Shown here: positions 24,401 to 31,283 of the stretch, piece by piece
Layout of the letters: each line of letters opens with the position of its first letter
Position numbering within the stretch: the first letter of the stretch is position 1
Source: Longimicrobium sp.
GTDB taxonomy: Bacteria > Gemmatimonadota > Gemmatimonadetes > Longimicrobiales > Longimicrobiaceae
DNA length: 34,660 nucleotides
Direction: 5' to 3'
Assembly: GCF_036554565.1 (NCBI RefSeq)
Contig: NZ_DATBNB010000691.1
Span: 1 to 34,660 of the forward strand
Position numbers and translations under genes: made by a program
The notes under the pieces: generated by a model
What the model was told of the DNA's origin: nothing
Database searches by the model: none
What the model saw: only the letters and a program-made list of their open reading frames with translations

Positions 24401-27229
24401 ACCGCCGTTGAGGGTCGTGGTGCCGTTGAAGGCGTACGTGCCCACCGCGTTGTTGAACTGCAGGCCGGTGCCGTTGGTGGCGCCCACCGTGCCCGTGTTG
24501 AAGGTCAGCGCGCCGTTGTGGCTGCCGCTTACCGCCACCAGCGGGGCGTTGTTCGCCTGCGAGATGGAGCCCGAGAGGGTGGCGCTCACCGAGCCGCCGG
24601 CCACCGCGAACGCCGTCGAAGCGGCGCCCGTGATGCTGCCCGCGGCGGCGGTGAAGGAACCGCCCGTGCTGGTCAGGATCACGCCGTTGCTGGCGCTGCT
24701 GGCGGAGCCCAGCGAGCTGAACCCGCCGTTCAGGGTGCCGGTGGCCAGGCTGAGCGCCGGTCCGCCGGTGGTGGCCACCGAAACGCCCGTCACCCGCAGC
24801 GTCCCGAAGCCGGAGCCGAAGATGCCCGCGGTACCGGCGTTGCCGCCGCCCACCGCCATGAACTTCAGGCTCACGCTGTCGGCGCCCGTCATGCTCGACA
24901 GGCTCACCGCGTGGCTGGTGGTGTTCTGAACCGTGCCGCCCGAGCCGCCGTTGCTCCCGTCGCCGGTCACCTGCAGCCCCGCGCCGGTGACGCTGGCCAG
25001 GGCGATGCCGTTCGCGGCGCCGTTGGCCGACACCGACAGGAAGTTCACGCCGCTGGCGCCGGTGCCCACGCCATTCAGGGTGACGGCGGTGCCGGTGGTG
25101 CTCTCGACGGTGTTGTTGGCGCCGGTCACGCTCACCGTGCCGCCGCCGCTGGCGGTGAAGCCCGCGCCCGAGGTGGTGGTCACGTCCAGGCCGCCGCCGC
25201 CGAACGTCACCGCCGCGCCCGTGTTGCTGGTCAGCGACACGCCCGCGTTGGAGCCGGTGGTGATGGTCTTCGACGCGCCCGTGAACGAGATGGTGCCGCC
25301 CGTGTTGCTCCCCACGCTCACGCCCGAACCGGTGAGGCTCAGCGCGCCGGAGAAGCCGACCGTGCCGCCCGAGATGCCGCTCACCGAGATGCCGCCGGCG
25401 CTGTCGGTGACGTCGCCGGAAACGGCGAGCGCGCCGCCGGTGCGGCCCGAGATGGAAGCCGCCAGCCCCGACCCGTTGGTGATGGAACCGCCGTAGGTGA
25501 TGTCGGCCGAGCCGCCGGAGACGTGGAACGCCGTGCCCACCGAGCTGGCGATGGCGCCGCCGGTGGCCGCCAGGGAGCCGGTGACATCCGTCAGGCTCAA
25601 CCCCGTCGTGGTGCTGCCCGTGGAGGAAAGCACGTCGAAGATGGCGTCGAGCGCGCCGGTGCTCAGCAGCAGCGCCGGGCCCGCCGGGTTCACGCCCGTC
25701 TCGCGCACGAACAGCGTTCCGAAGCTGGTGCCCGAGATGGCTGCGCCGGCCGCCGCCGTGATGCCCACGCCGCGGATGACGTTGTTGGTGCCCAGGGTGA
25801 TGGTGGCGCCCGGTCCCGTGTTGGTCAGCGCGGGGGCCGCGCCGCCAGCCGCCAGGACGGTGATGGCCGCGCCATTGTACGTGCCGCGCGAGACGGCCTG
25901 GCTGGTGCCCCCGCCGATGATGGCCTGGCCGGCTTCCAGCGTCACCGCGCCGTTGAGCTGCTGCACGCCGTTGGCGAACACGATGATGGTATCGCCCGCC
26001 ACGGCCGAGTCCTGCGCCGCGGCCAGCGTTCCGAAGGGCGAGGCATCGCGCCCGTCACCGCCGGAGCCCTGCTTCACGAACCAGAACGGGCTGTTCTCCA
26101 CCCGTACCACGGCCTTGCCCGGCAGGGTGCGCGCGCCGTCGGTGACGGTGTAGCGAATGGTGTCGAGGCCGGCGTAGCCGGGCTTGCTCAGGTAGGTGAA
26201 GCTGCCGTTCGCCGCGATCGTCGCGGTGCCGCCCCGGTCGGTGCTCACCGTGCCGGCGCTCACCGTCAGCTTCTCGTCGGTTCCGTCGTTGGCCACCATC
26301 CCGTGGGCGCTGTCCACCGGCATGGTGACGTTGGAAACGGCGCTGATGCTGTCCAGGTTCAGAACCGGCGCGTTGTTCACGGTCACCAGGATCGAGTCCC
26401 TGCGCACCGAGTTCGCCTGGCTCTCGGCCTTGATCCAGGCCGTGCCCTGTGCAACCCCCTGGATCTGCGCCGTGGAGTCGGAGGTCTCGGTCACCGTGAC
26501 CACGCCCGTGTTGCTGGACGACCAGTTCACGTTGTCGGCGAGCCCGCGGCCCACCACGTCGAACACGCTGTCGGCGAGCACGGCCGTCTCGCCGACGTTC
26601 AGCAGCGCCGAGTTGGGCGTGATGTCCACCCACCCCTGCGGGTACTTCACCCGGGCCGAGACGTAGACCTTGAAGTTGAACTGCGGAGCCCCGTTGAGCG
26701 CGAGCTTCCACTGCTTGGCCTCGGAAACCTCGTTGGGCTCCAGGGCGCCGGCGTACTGGTAGTACGGCTTGTTCCCCGAAATGAAGACCTCGGAGCCGGA
26801 CGCCCCCGCCACGACGACAGGGCCCCCGCCGCCGACGGCGTTGGGGCCCGCGTGGAAGAAGACGCGCACGCCCTCCGCGTTCGCCGATCCGTCGTCGTTC
26901 ACACCGAGCGCCTGCGGAAGCAGGTTCTGCACGGTGGCATTGAAGACGAAGGTGTCGGCTACGACCGCCATCCCCGTGGAGACCAGCTTCACGAACATGT
27001 CCTGTCCGCCCACGATCAGCCCCGAGGCCGCGCCCGTGCCGGGCTGCGCCGAGGTGCACGTGACGGAGCGCGAGCTCACGGTGACGGTGCAGTCCAGTGC
27101 CTGGAGGACGTCGGAGGGCTCGGGAATCGGCGGCTTGCGGCCGTCAGGACCCAGCGGGTCGCCCGCGTCGCTGCAGGATACGGCGGCCAGAAGGCCCGCC
27201 AGGAACAGAGCGCGTCTACGCAAGGACAT
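21479..27229 (-). CDS. Giant surface lipoprotein with beta-helix repeats (1916 aa)
   Basis: The signal peptide ends in AAVSC (Cys19). Domains in order: the shared N-terminal module (~45-202, Cys47/Cys58, ending in KYPQGWVDITP); an Ig/Big_2-like domain (~205-285); a cadherin-like domain (~287-378; MVANDGTDEKL, NGSFTYLSKPGY, IRYTVTDG); then WFVKQGSGGDGRDASPFGTL (~384) opening ~1500 residues of parallel beta-helix repeats. Recurrent modules such as TITFSGASK, AGFTASGGGTV, VTGANNT and FNGTTTLNGGDA occur several times. The last ~400 residues, with TRQANSAVFQLDAF, match the C-terminus of 13046-16360. The start at the ATG at 27229 has GGAG 9 nt upstream. It is probably an exposed adhesin or fibre. 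Base composition is like its neighbours, without signs of recent transfer. Confidence 0.93.
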   Translation of the reverse strand: MSLRRRALFLAGLLAAVSCSDAGDPLGPDGRKPPIPEPSDVLQALDCTVTVSSRSVTCTSAQPGTGAASGLIVGGQDMFVKLVSTGMAVVADTFVFNATVQNLLPQALGVNDDGSANAEGVRVFFHAGPNAVGGGGPVVVAGASGSEVFISGNKPYYQYAGALEPNEVSEAKQWKLALNGAPQFNFKVYVSARVKYPQGWVDITPNSALLNVGETAVLADSVFDVVGRGLADNVNWSSSNTGVVTVTETSDSTAQIQGVAQGTAWIKAESQANSVRRDSILVTVNNAPVLNLDSISAVSNVTMPVDSAHGMVANDGTDEKLTVSAGTVSTDRGGTATIAANGSFTYLSKPGYAGLDTIRYTVTDGARTLPGKAVVRVENSPFWFVKQGSGGDGRDASPFGTLAAAQDSAVAGDTIIVFANGVQQLNGAVTLEAGQAIIGGGTSQAVSRGTYNGAAITVLAAGGAAPALTNTGPGATITLGTNNVIRGVGITAAAGAAISGTSFGTLFVRETGVNPAGPALLLSTGALDAIFDVLSSTGSTTTGLSLTDVTGSLAATGGAIASSVGTAFHVSGGSADITYGGSITNGSGLAASISGRTGGALAVSGDVTDSAGGISVSGISGGTVGFSGALSLTGSGVSVGSNTGGTISFTGASKTITTGSNAGVSLTSNTGAAVTFGGGGLDVTTTSGAGFTASGGGTVSVTGANNTVESTTGTAVTLNGVGTGASGVNFLSVSANGAANGIALASVTGAGLQVTGDGSNGGSGGTVQNTTSHAVSLSSMTGADSVSLKFMAVGGGNAGTAGIFGSGFGTLRVTGVSVATTGGPALSLATGTLNGGFSSLGSASSASNGVILTSTGGSFTAAAGSITGAASTAFAVAGGSVSATLSGSISQANNAPLVAVSGSHNGALTFNTGTVGATNGTGLQFNNAVGTYAFNGTTTLNGGDAAIDITNSSTGSFTFGTGASVTNPTGSAFTVYGSSPTVTYSGNLTKGNAGLLVDIGEQPAGSVTFNTGTLSATAGTGISLSNADGTVAFNGTTTLNGGDAGVDVVSGSNGAISFGAGASIANASGIALRVQNGSASTNVSYAGSVTSSATGLAVHVEGVSGGSVTASGAISGTNGILVQNNTGGTITFSGASKVLNTTVNPAVTATNNTGSTLVFSGGNLGITTTTGAGFTASGGGTVQVTGANNTIATTSGTALSLSSVATGASGVNLASVSANGAVNGILLSNLTAGPGVQVNGGTIQGTTGAGVSLANLSSLTTGVNLSGMTLSRTAGTGAVITGTTFGTLTIGSTSVSATGGPGALNLNTGTLNGTIASINASGTGAATHAVSLASVGGTYTVGGGTMTGSANGDALNVSGGNAVATWTAPTLTSASTATQAVDISNTTGGSYTFATVSAPNTSGGVRMVTNAGSVTFAGLTLGNSGARYTFTPLALQMGSGNISLGAVSIFTQSSTALAMTSAAGSGTLSISSGTLNAASGAAVNIAPSAGTQPLAISLTSVTATSSTNGIRLAGTNGSFAVLGTGTASSGGTIQSMSGNGIHLATATNVSLASMLVTANNGSGVFGDQLTNFTLTGSQVTNNDADHPTGTNESGLFFNTLLGSNTIRSTTVSGTNGDGVRWEANGGAQGTLRVVKSTLGPNPVGTGGNGFAVVAINDASVTAVVDSSVVSGNQTAGFLTSFANTATYNVSVKFTKFSGNNIGLDHGIGGGNGTFTFQHDTLVNHRTAAVNVISDAASTGTTKANGNISNNVIGTGTAGSGTTNGNGIGVDIRGGAQAAITIQNNLVQNTLMYPMIIENRLGTGRSDFIVSSNTFNPAEDPFTPFEGVRVTSRDSRTTCLNMAANTSTGSMGAAGIRTRQANSAVFQLDAFAGVGTNSTSINDYLDSPRNTATSAVVTAGTGTVVNYTSATCQTAAF

Positions 27230-27398
27230 GTGACCGGCTCCGGCCGAGATGAAGGAAGAACGAAGAGGAGAGACGAATCCGACCGACCAGGACGGCGAGG
27301 GGTATGCCCTGCCAGGGGGGTAGTCAGAAGAGCGCGCGAGGGGCCGAAAGCCCCCACTGCGCGTCAGGCGGTCCCGCGAAGCGGTCCACTGAGACGTA

Positions 27399-27415
27399 CC
27401 AATGTCTCACATTGG
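27399..27415. promoter_or_regulatory. Palindrome overlapping the giant gene's -10 box
   Basis: CCAATGT-CTC-ACATTGG is a perfect 7-bp inverted repeat with a 3-nt centre. An interleaved second repeat, TGAGAC (27390-27395) with GTCTCA (27404-27409), lies beside it. Both overlap the predicted -10 of the 1916-aa gene, as an operator would. Confidence 0.55.
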
Positions 27416-27429
27416 GGAACCGGCGTCAA
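27401..27429 (-). promoter_or_regulatory. Promoter of the 1916-aa lipoprotein gene
   Basis: Minus strand: -35 TTGACG (27429-27424), 17-bp spacer, -10 GACATT (27406-27401). The leader to the ATG at 27229 would be ~165 nt. The rest of the gap (27230-27557) holds no gene that I can see. Confidence 0.55.
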
Positions 27430-27505
27430 GAGTAAGCGCACCAGCGACATGGCACGGCGCGCGGGTAGCGCCGCCGCCCCGCCCAGGCAACGCGCCACCC
27501 GCGCC

Positions 27506-27550
27506 AAAATACTCCGTTCGACGGAAATCGGCGCGGCCGGCCAGCCGCGC
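27506..27550 (-). terminator. Two small hairpins after the aminotransferase gene
   Basis: In the minus direction a 7-bp stem GCGCGGC/GCCGCGC (27550-27531) is followed by a 5-bp stem TCCGT/ACGGA (27525-27513) and then TATTTT (~27511-27506). The position 8 bp after the stop favours a terminator, though the last stem is short. Confidence 0.45.
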
Positions 27551-27557
27551 GTGCGGG

Positions 27558-28796
27558 TCATCCCGGGGGGACTCGCCCCAGCACCGCCCCGATGCGCTCG
27601 GCCGCCTGCGCCAGGCGCGACTCGGGCTCGATCAGGGCGAAACGCACGTGGCCCTCGCCCTCGGGCCCGAAGCCCAGCCCCGGCGACACCACCACGCCGG
27701 CCTCGCGCAGCAGCAGGCGGGCGAACTCGATGGAGCCCATCTCCCGGAACGCGTTTGGGATGGGCGACCACACGAACATGGTGGCCGCGGGCACGGGAAC
27801 CGGCCAGCCGGCGGCGTTCAGCCCGGCCACCAGGGCATCGGCGCGGCGCCGGTACACCTCGCGCGTTTCCGCCACGCACTCCTGCCCGGCGCGCAGGGCG
27901 TGCGCGGCGGCGATCTGGATGGGCTCGAAGATCCCGTAGTCCAGGTAGCTCTTGATCCGCGTCAGCGCCCCCACCATGGCCGGGTTGCCCACGCAGAACC
28001 CCACCCGCCAGCCCGCCATGCAGTACGACTTGGACATGGAAAAGAACTCCACGCCGATCTCCCGCGCCCCCGGGACGGCGAGCAGGCTGGGCGGCTCGGC
28101 GCCGAAGCCGAAGTCGGCGTAGGCAAAGTCGTGCACCAGCAGCAGGCGGTTGCGGCGGCACACCTCCACCGCCTTCTCGAAGAACCCGGGCGGCGCCTGC
28201 AGCGTGGTTGGATTGTTGGGGAACGACAGCACCAGCAGCTTCGGCGCGGGTGATACGGTGCGGCAGGCCTCCTCCACGCCGGCCAGCAGGGCGTCGCCAT
28301 CCACGAACCCGTCCGCCCCGGCCACCAGCGGCAGCCCGTGCACGCGCCCGCCGGCGAACAGCACCGAGTAGCGGTGGATGGGGTACGCCGGCGAGGGAAC
28401 GATCACCGTGTCGCCGTCGCCCAGCAGGGCCAGCATCAGGTGGGCAATCCCCTCCTTGGCGCCGATGGTGACCACCACCTCCGTCTCCGGATCCACCGTC
28501 ACGCCGTACCGCCGGGCGTAGTGCTCGGCCATCCCCTCGCGCAGGCCGTAGATGCCGCGCGATGCGCTGTAGCGGTGGTGCTTGGGCTTGCGCGCGTGCT
28601 CCACCAGCTCGTCGACGATGTGCCCGGGGGTGCCCAGGTCGGGGTTGCCCATCCCCAGGTCGATGACGTCCTCGCCCGCGGCGATGCGTTCCATCTTTTC
28701 GGCGTTGATCGCCGCGAACACGTACGCGGGAAGGCTGCCGATGCGGGGAAAGTCGGCGCTGGAGGTCGGGGGCCAGGGCGAGGGCTGCGCGGTCAT
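27558..28796 (-). CDS. alaC: PLP aminotransferase, AlaC-like (glutamate-pyruvate transaminase)
   Basis: The 412-residue protein is a class I/II fold-type I aminotransferase. It follows E. coli AlaC nearly segment by segment: IDLGMGNPDLGTPGHIV, YSASRGIYGLR, VTIGAKEGIAHLMLALL, VHDFAYAD, EFFSMSKSYCMAGWRVGF and VSPGLGFG. The PLP-binding Lys256 lies in SMSKSY; Asn194, Asp223, Tyr226 and Arg264 are the other expected cofactor contacts. The likely reaction is alanine + 2-oxoglutarate to pyruvate + glutamate, in the cytoplasm. The start at the ATG at 28796 agrees with the family N-terminus; an upstream ATG at 28835 is possible. It is a single gene between the rpmA terminator and the giant lipoprotein promoter. 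LL-diaminopimelate aminotransferase is the main alternative. Confidence 0.9.
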   Translation of the reverse strand: MTAQPSPWPPTSSADFPRIGSLPAYVFAAINAEKMERIAAGEDVIDLGMGNPDLGTPGHIVDELVEHARKPKHHRYSASRGIYGLREGMAEHYARRYGVTVDPETEVVVTIGAKEGIAHLMLALLGDGDTVIVPSPAYPIHRYSVLFAGGRVHGLPLVAGADGFVDGDALLAGVEEACRTVSPAPKLLVLSFPNNPTTLQAPPGFFEKAVEVCRRNRLLLVHDFAYADFGFGAEPPSLLAVPGAREIGVEFFSMSKSYCMAGWRVGFCVGNPAMVGALTRIKSYLDYGIFEPIQIAAAHALRAGQECVAETREVYRRRADALVAGLNAAGWPVPVPAATMFVWSPIPNAFREMGSIEFARLLLREAGVVVSPGLGFGPEGEGHVRFALIEPESRLAQAAERIGAVLGRVPPG

Positions 28797-28928
28797 GCGT
28801 TCTTGGAGCGACGGGTGATCCGGAGGCAGAGCCATCCTGCCGAAACCGCCCCCGCCCATGCACGAACCTCGCCCGCGTGCGGGTGCTCGCATCCGATGCG
28901 GACATGCGGCCCATCGTGAGGTGGGCGG

Positions 28929-28967
28929 AAAAGAAGAACCGCCCCGGCATCACTGCCGGGGCGGTTC
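28929..28967 (-). terminator. Rho-independent terminator of rplU-rpmA
   Basis: A perfect 14-bp stem with a 4-nt loop (28936-28949 with 28954-28967) is followed in the minus direction by TTCTTTT (28935-28929). It lies 30 bp after the rpmA stop. Confidence 0.9.
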
Positions 28968-28996
28968 CCGTATCCTGCGTGCGGCGAAGCCAGGCG

Positions 28997-29296
28997 TCAG
29001 TCGCCGGCCTCGAGCTCCACGACGGCTTCCACGGGCTCCGCCAGGAAGGGGAGCACCGCGACCGACTTGCGCTTCTTGTCCTTGCGGACGAACTGCACCT
29101 GGCCGTCGACGAGCGCGAACAGCGTGTCGTCGCTGCCGATGCCCACGTTGGCGCCCGGATGGAAGCGGGTGCCGCGCTGGCGCACCAGGATGTTGCCGGC
29201 GAGAACCTTCTCGCCACCGAAGCGCTTGACCCCCAGCCGCTGCGCGTTCGAGTCGCGCCCGTTGCGGGTCGAGCCGCCGCCCTTCTTATGTGCCAT
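28997..29296 (-). CDS. rpmA: 50S ribosomal protein L27
   Basis: The 99-residue protein begins [20 protein letters not shown], the universal L27 N-terminus that reaches the peptidyl-transferase centre. The core is [20 protein letters not shown], then [20 protein letters not shown]. The mature N-terminus is encoded directly, without the cleaved extension of Firmicutes L27. AGGAGAG lies ~7 nt upstream. A basic DKKRKSV stretch and an acidic tail end the protein. It follows rplU by 15 bp; the two genes are an operon. No obgE follows, unlike in many bacteria; a terminator and alaC come next. Confidence 0.98.
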   Translation of the reverse strand: MAHKKGGGSTRNGRDSNAQRLGVKRFGGEKVLAGNILVRQRGTRFHPGANVGIGSDDTLFALVDGQVQFVRKDKKRKSVAVLPFLAEPVEAVVELEAGD

Positions 29297-29311
29297 GGCT
29301 GCTCTCTCCTG

Positions 29312-29626
29312 TTAGCCGAGGTTGATCTCGTTGACGCGAACCTCAGTGAACTTCTGCCGGTGCCCCTGCTTGCGCCGGTAGTTCTTGCGCCGCTTGTGCT
29401 TGAAGATGATGATCTTCTCGCCCTTGCCGTGCCGTACGACCTCGGCCGTCACCGACGCACCGCTCACGCCCGGCGCGCCGATCTTGATCGAGTCGCCGTC
29501 GGCGCCCAGGAGCACGTCGTCGAAGCGAAGGCTTTCGCCCGGCTCGATGGCGACGGAGGGAATGCGAAGCGTCTTGCCCGGCTCGGCACGGAACTGCTTG
29601 CCGCCGGTGCGGATGATGGCGTACAT
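29312..29626 (-). CDS. rplU: 50S ribosomal protein L21
   Basis: The 104-residue protein has the L21 signature: [20 protein letters not shown] at the N-terminus and the basic [19 protein letters not shown] near the C-terminus, which contacts 23S rRNA. The ATG at 29626 matches family starts. A good promoter at 29687-29715 gives a ~54-nt leader. It is the first gene of rplU-rpmA. Confidence 0.98.
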   Translation of the reverse strand: MYAIIRTGGKQFRAEPGKTLRIPSVAIEPGESLRFDDVLLGADGDSIKIGAPGVSGASVTAEVVRHGKGEKIIIFKHKRRKNYRRKQGHRQKFTEVRVNEINLG

Positions 29627-29686
29627 GTCGTTGGAACCCCGTTGCACGGACTTGGCCCGTTCTCCAAAAAACAACACAAGACGAGC

Positions 29687-29715
29687 AATATCGCCCCAAA
29701 CACCCCGTGTGTCAA
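29687..29715 (-). promoter_or_regulatory. Promoter of rplU-rpmA
   Basis: Minus strand: exact -35 TTGACA (29715-29710), 17-bp spacer, -10 GATATT (29692-29687). The leader contains a T6 run (TTGTTTTTTGGAG) that stands out in this GC-rich DNA. Confidence 0.75.
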
Positions 29716-29751
29716 GGCGTGCCGGGCCGGGACTTGCCGGCCCGCGGCGGG

Positions 29752-31113
29752 TCAGAAGGGCACCGCGAAAGGCCGCAGCACCGGCGTGGCGCTGGCGCCC
29801 CCGCTCAGGATCAGCCCGCCCGCGCCCCCGGCGGGGTTCACCCAGCGCAGCTCGTTGCCGGTGGCGGTGTAGGCCAGGTACACGATGCGGCCGTCCGGCG
29901 TCCAGGTGCCCGACGCGTCGCTTCCCGCGCGGTCGGTCAGGCGGGTGACGGCGCCGCCGGCCAGCGTCAGCACGAACAGCTCGGCGTTCCCCGGCGCGTT
30001 CGACGAGTAGGAAAGGAACTTCCCGTCGGGGCTGAACGCGGGGGTCACCTCGGCGCTTTCGCCCCCGCGCAGCAGCGAGGGCATGGCCCCGGGCGCCGCC
30101 AGGTCGAAGACGTCGGCGGTGCCGTTGGGCGTTCCCACCAGGGCCAGGCGGTCCGCCCCGGGAAACCAGGCCGGCGACGCCTCGGGCGCGCCGCCGAACC
30201 CGAAGCTGCTCGAGGCGGCCCGCGTGGCGCCGGTGCCGTTGGCCGCGGCCACGAACACCTTGGAGACGCCGCTGGCGTCGTAGGAGTAGGCCAGGCGCGT
30301 TCCCTCGCGGTTCAGGGCGGGCTCGGTCTCGAATGCGGCCGTGGTGGTCAGCCGCGTTTCGGCCCCGCCCACCAGCGGCATGGAGTACAGCTCGGCGTTG
30401 CCGTTGCGGAAGCTGGTGAACACCACCGTTCCGCCGCCGGAGGTGGGGTTCATGTCCTCGGCGGCGTGGGTCGTCATCCGCACCAGGTCGCTGCCGTCGA
30501 GGGCTACCCGGTACAGGTCGCGGTTGCCGGCCACCACGCGGTCGAACAGCACCACGGGCATCTTCGCGGCCTGCACGTACACCCGGAAGGTGAACGCCGT
30601 CACCTTCTTCGCCACGGTGAACTCCCAGCGCTGCGACGCGGTCTCGTTCAGGGCGAGCACCTGGCCGTACTGGAAGAACGCCTGCTGCTTGCCTTCCACC
30701 GTGCGCGCCTGGCCGTTGCGCGCGTCCACCGCCCCGGTGCCCGCCGAGGCGTCGGGACCCGCGGCCAGGTACACCTGGATGCCCTCGGCGGGGGAGCCGC
30801 CGGTGGTGCCCAGCTTGAAGACGAGCAGGTTCTTCACCGACGCGTCGAAGCCGAAGACTCCGCCGGACGAGGCGACGTTGGCGGCGGCAAACTGCACGTG
30901 GGCCGCCGCGCCCGACACCGGGGAGCAGGAAACGCTCGCGCCCGCCACGTTGGCGGTGCAGTCCAGCGCCGCCAGGGCGTCGGAGGGAACGGCGAAGGTG
31001 GGCTTGGCGGGCACCTCGGGATCGGGGCCGACGCCGTCCTTGCAGGCCGCGGCCAGCAGCAGGGCCACGGCCGCGCCGAACGGCGAAAGGCGGCGGAAGA
31101 ACGTGAGTGCCAC
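29752..31113 (-). CDS. Lipoprotein with novel N-terminal module and TolB-like beta-propeller
   Basis: The protein has 453 residues from the GTG at 31113, which has a GCGAGG Shine-Dalgarno 6 nt upstream; longer starts would give an unlikely 33-residue extension. The lipobox is LAAAC (Cys24). Residues ~50-195 are the module shared with 1-1426 and 21479-27229 (Cys52/Cys63, FFQYGQVLALN, W in QRWEFTV, FTFRVYVQA). Residues ~205-450 contain PD40/TolB-type propeller blades: NRDLYRVALDGSDLVRMT, NAELYSMPLVGGAETRLT, PAFSPDGKFLSYSS, AELFVLTLAGGAVTRLTD and WTPDGRIVYLAY. Such propellers bind peptides, proteins or sugars. The gene lies between rng and rplU, a pair that is adjacent in many bacteria. Confidence 0.9.
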   Translation of the reverse strand: MALTFFRRLSPFGAAVALLLAAACKDGVGPDPEVPAKPTFAVPSDALAALDCTANVAGASVSCSPVSGAAAHVQFAAANVASSGGVFGFDASVKNLLVFKLGTTGGSPAEGIQVYLAAGPDASAGTGAVDARNGQARTVEGKQQAFFQYGQVLALNETASQRWEFTVAKKVTAFTFRVYVQAAKMPVVLFDRVVAGNRDLYRVALDGSDLVRMTTHAAEDMNPTSGGGTVVFTSFRNGNAELYSMPLVGGAETRLTTTAAFETEPALNREGTRLAYSYDASGVSKVFVAAANGTGATRAASSSFGFGGAPEASPAWFPGADRLALVGTPNGTADVFDLAAPGAMPSLLRGGESAEVTPAFSPDGKFLSYSSNAPGNAELFVLTLAGGAVTRLTDRAGSDASGTWTPDGRIVYLAYTATGNELRWVNPAGGAGGLILSGGASATPVLRPFAVPF

Positions 31114-31283
31114 GGGAAACCTCGCGAGGAAGGGTCGGGCCAGCCGCGCGGAAACGGGGGCGGCCGGGCTGGGGAACGCACGCGCCGCGGCCCGCGGGAC
31201 GGGCGGCGGCACGGCGACGAATCTAACGGCGCGCGCCCGGAGGCGGAATGCCCACGGGCGCTACCTGCCTGCGCGGCTTGCGC

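Noticed and set aside
13046-27229. CRISPR array or coding minisatellite suggested by repeated DNA blocks in the large lipoprotein genes
   Set aside because: The repeats are in-frame beta-helix modules of varying length without constant spacers.
27364-27557. Extension of the aminotransferase-strand frame as a small extra gene before the giant lipoprotein
   Set aside because: The frame is out of register with the aminotransferase, has no ribosome site or family signal, and overlaps the promoter and palindromes.
23933-27955. Very long + strand open frames antisense to the giant lipoprotein gene
   Set aside because: They are a by-product of high GC and the Gly/Ser/Thr repeat codons; translations are Arg/Ala/His-rich with no domain, while the - strand frame has a signal peptide and clear domains.
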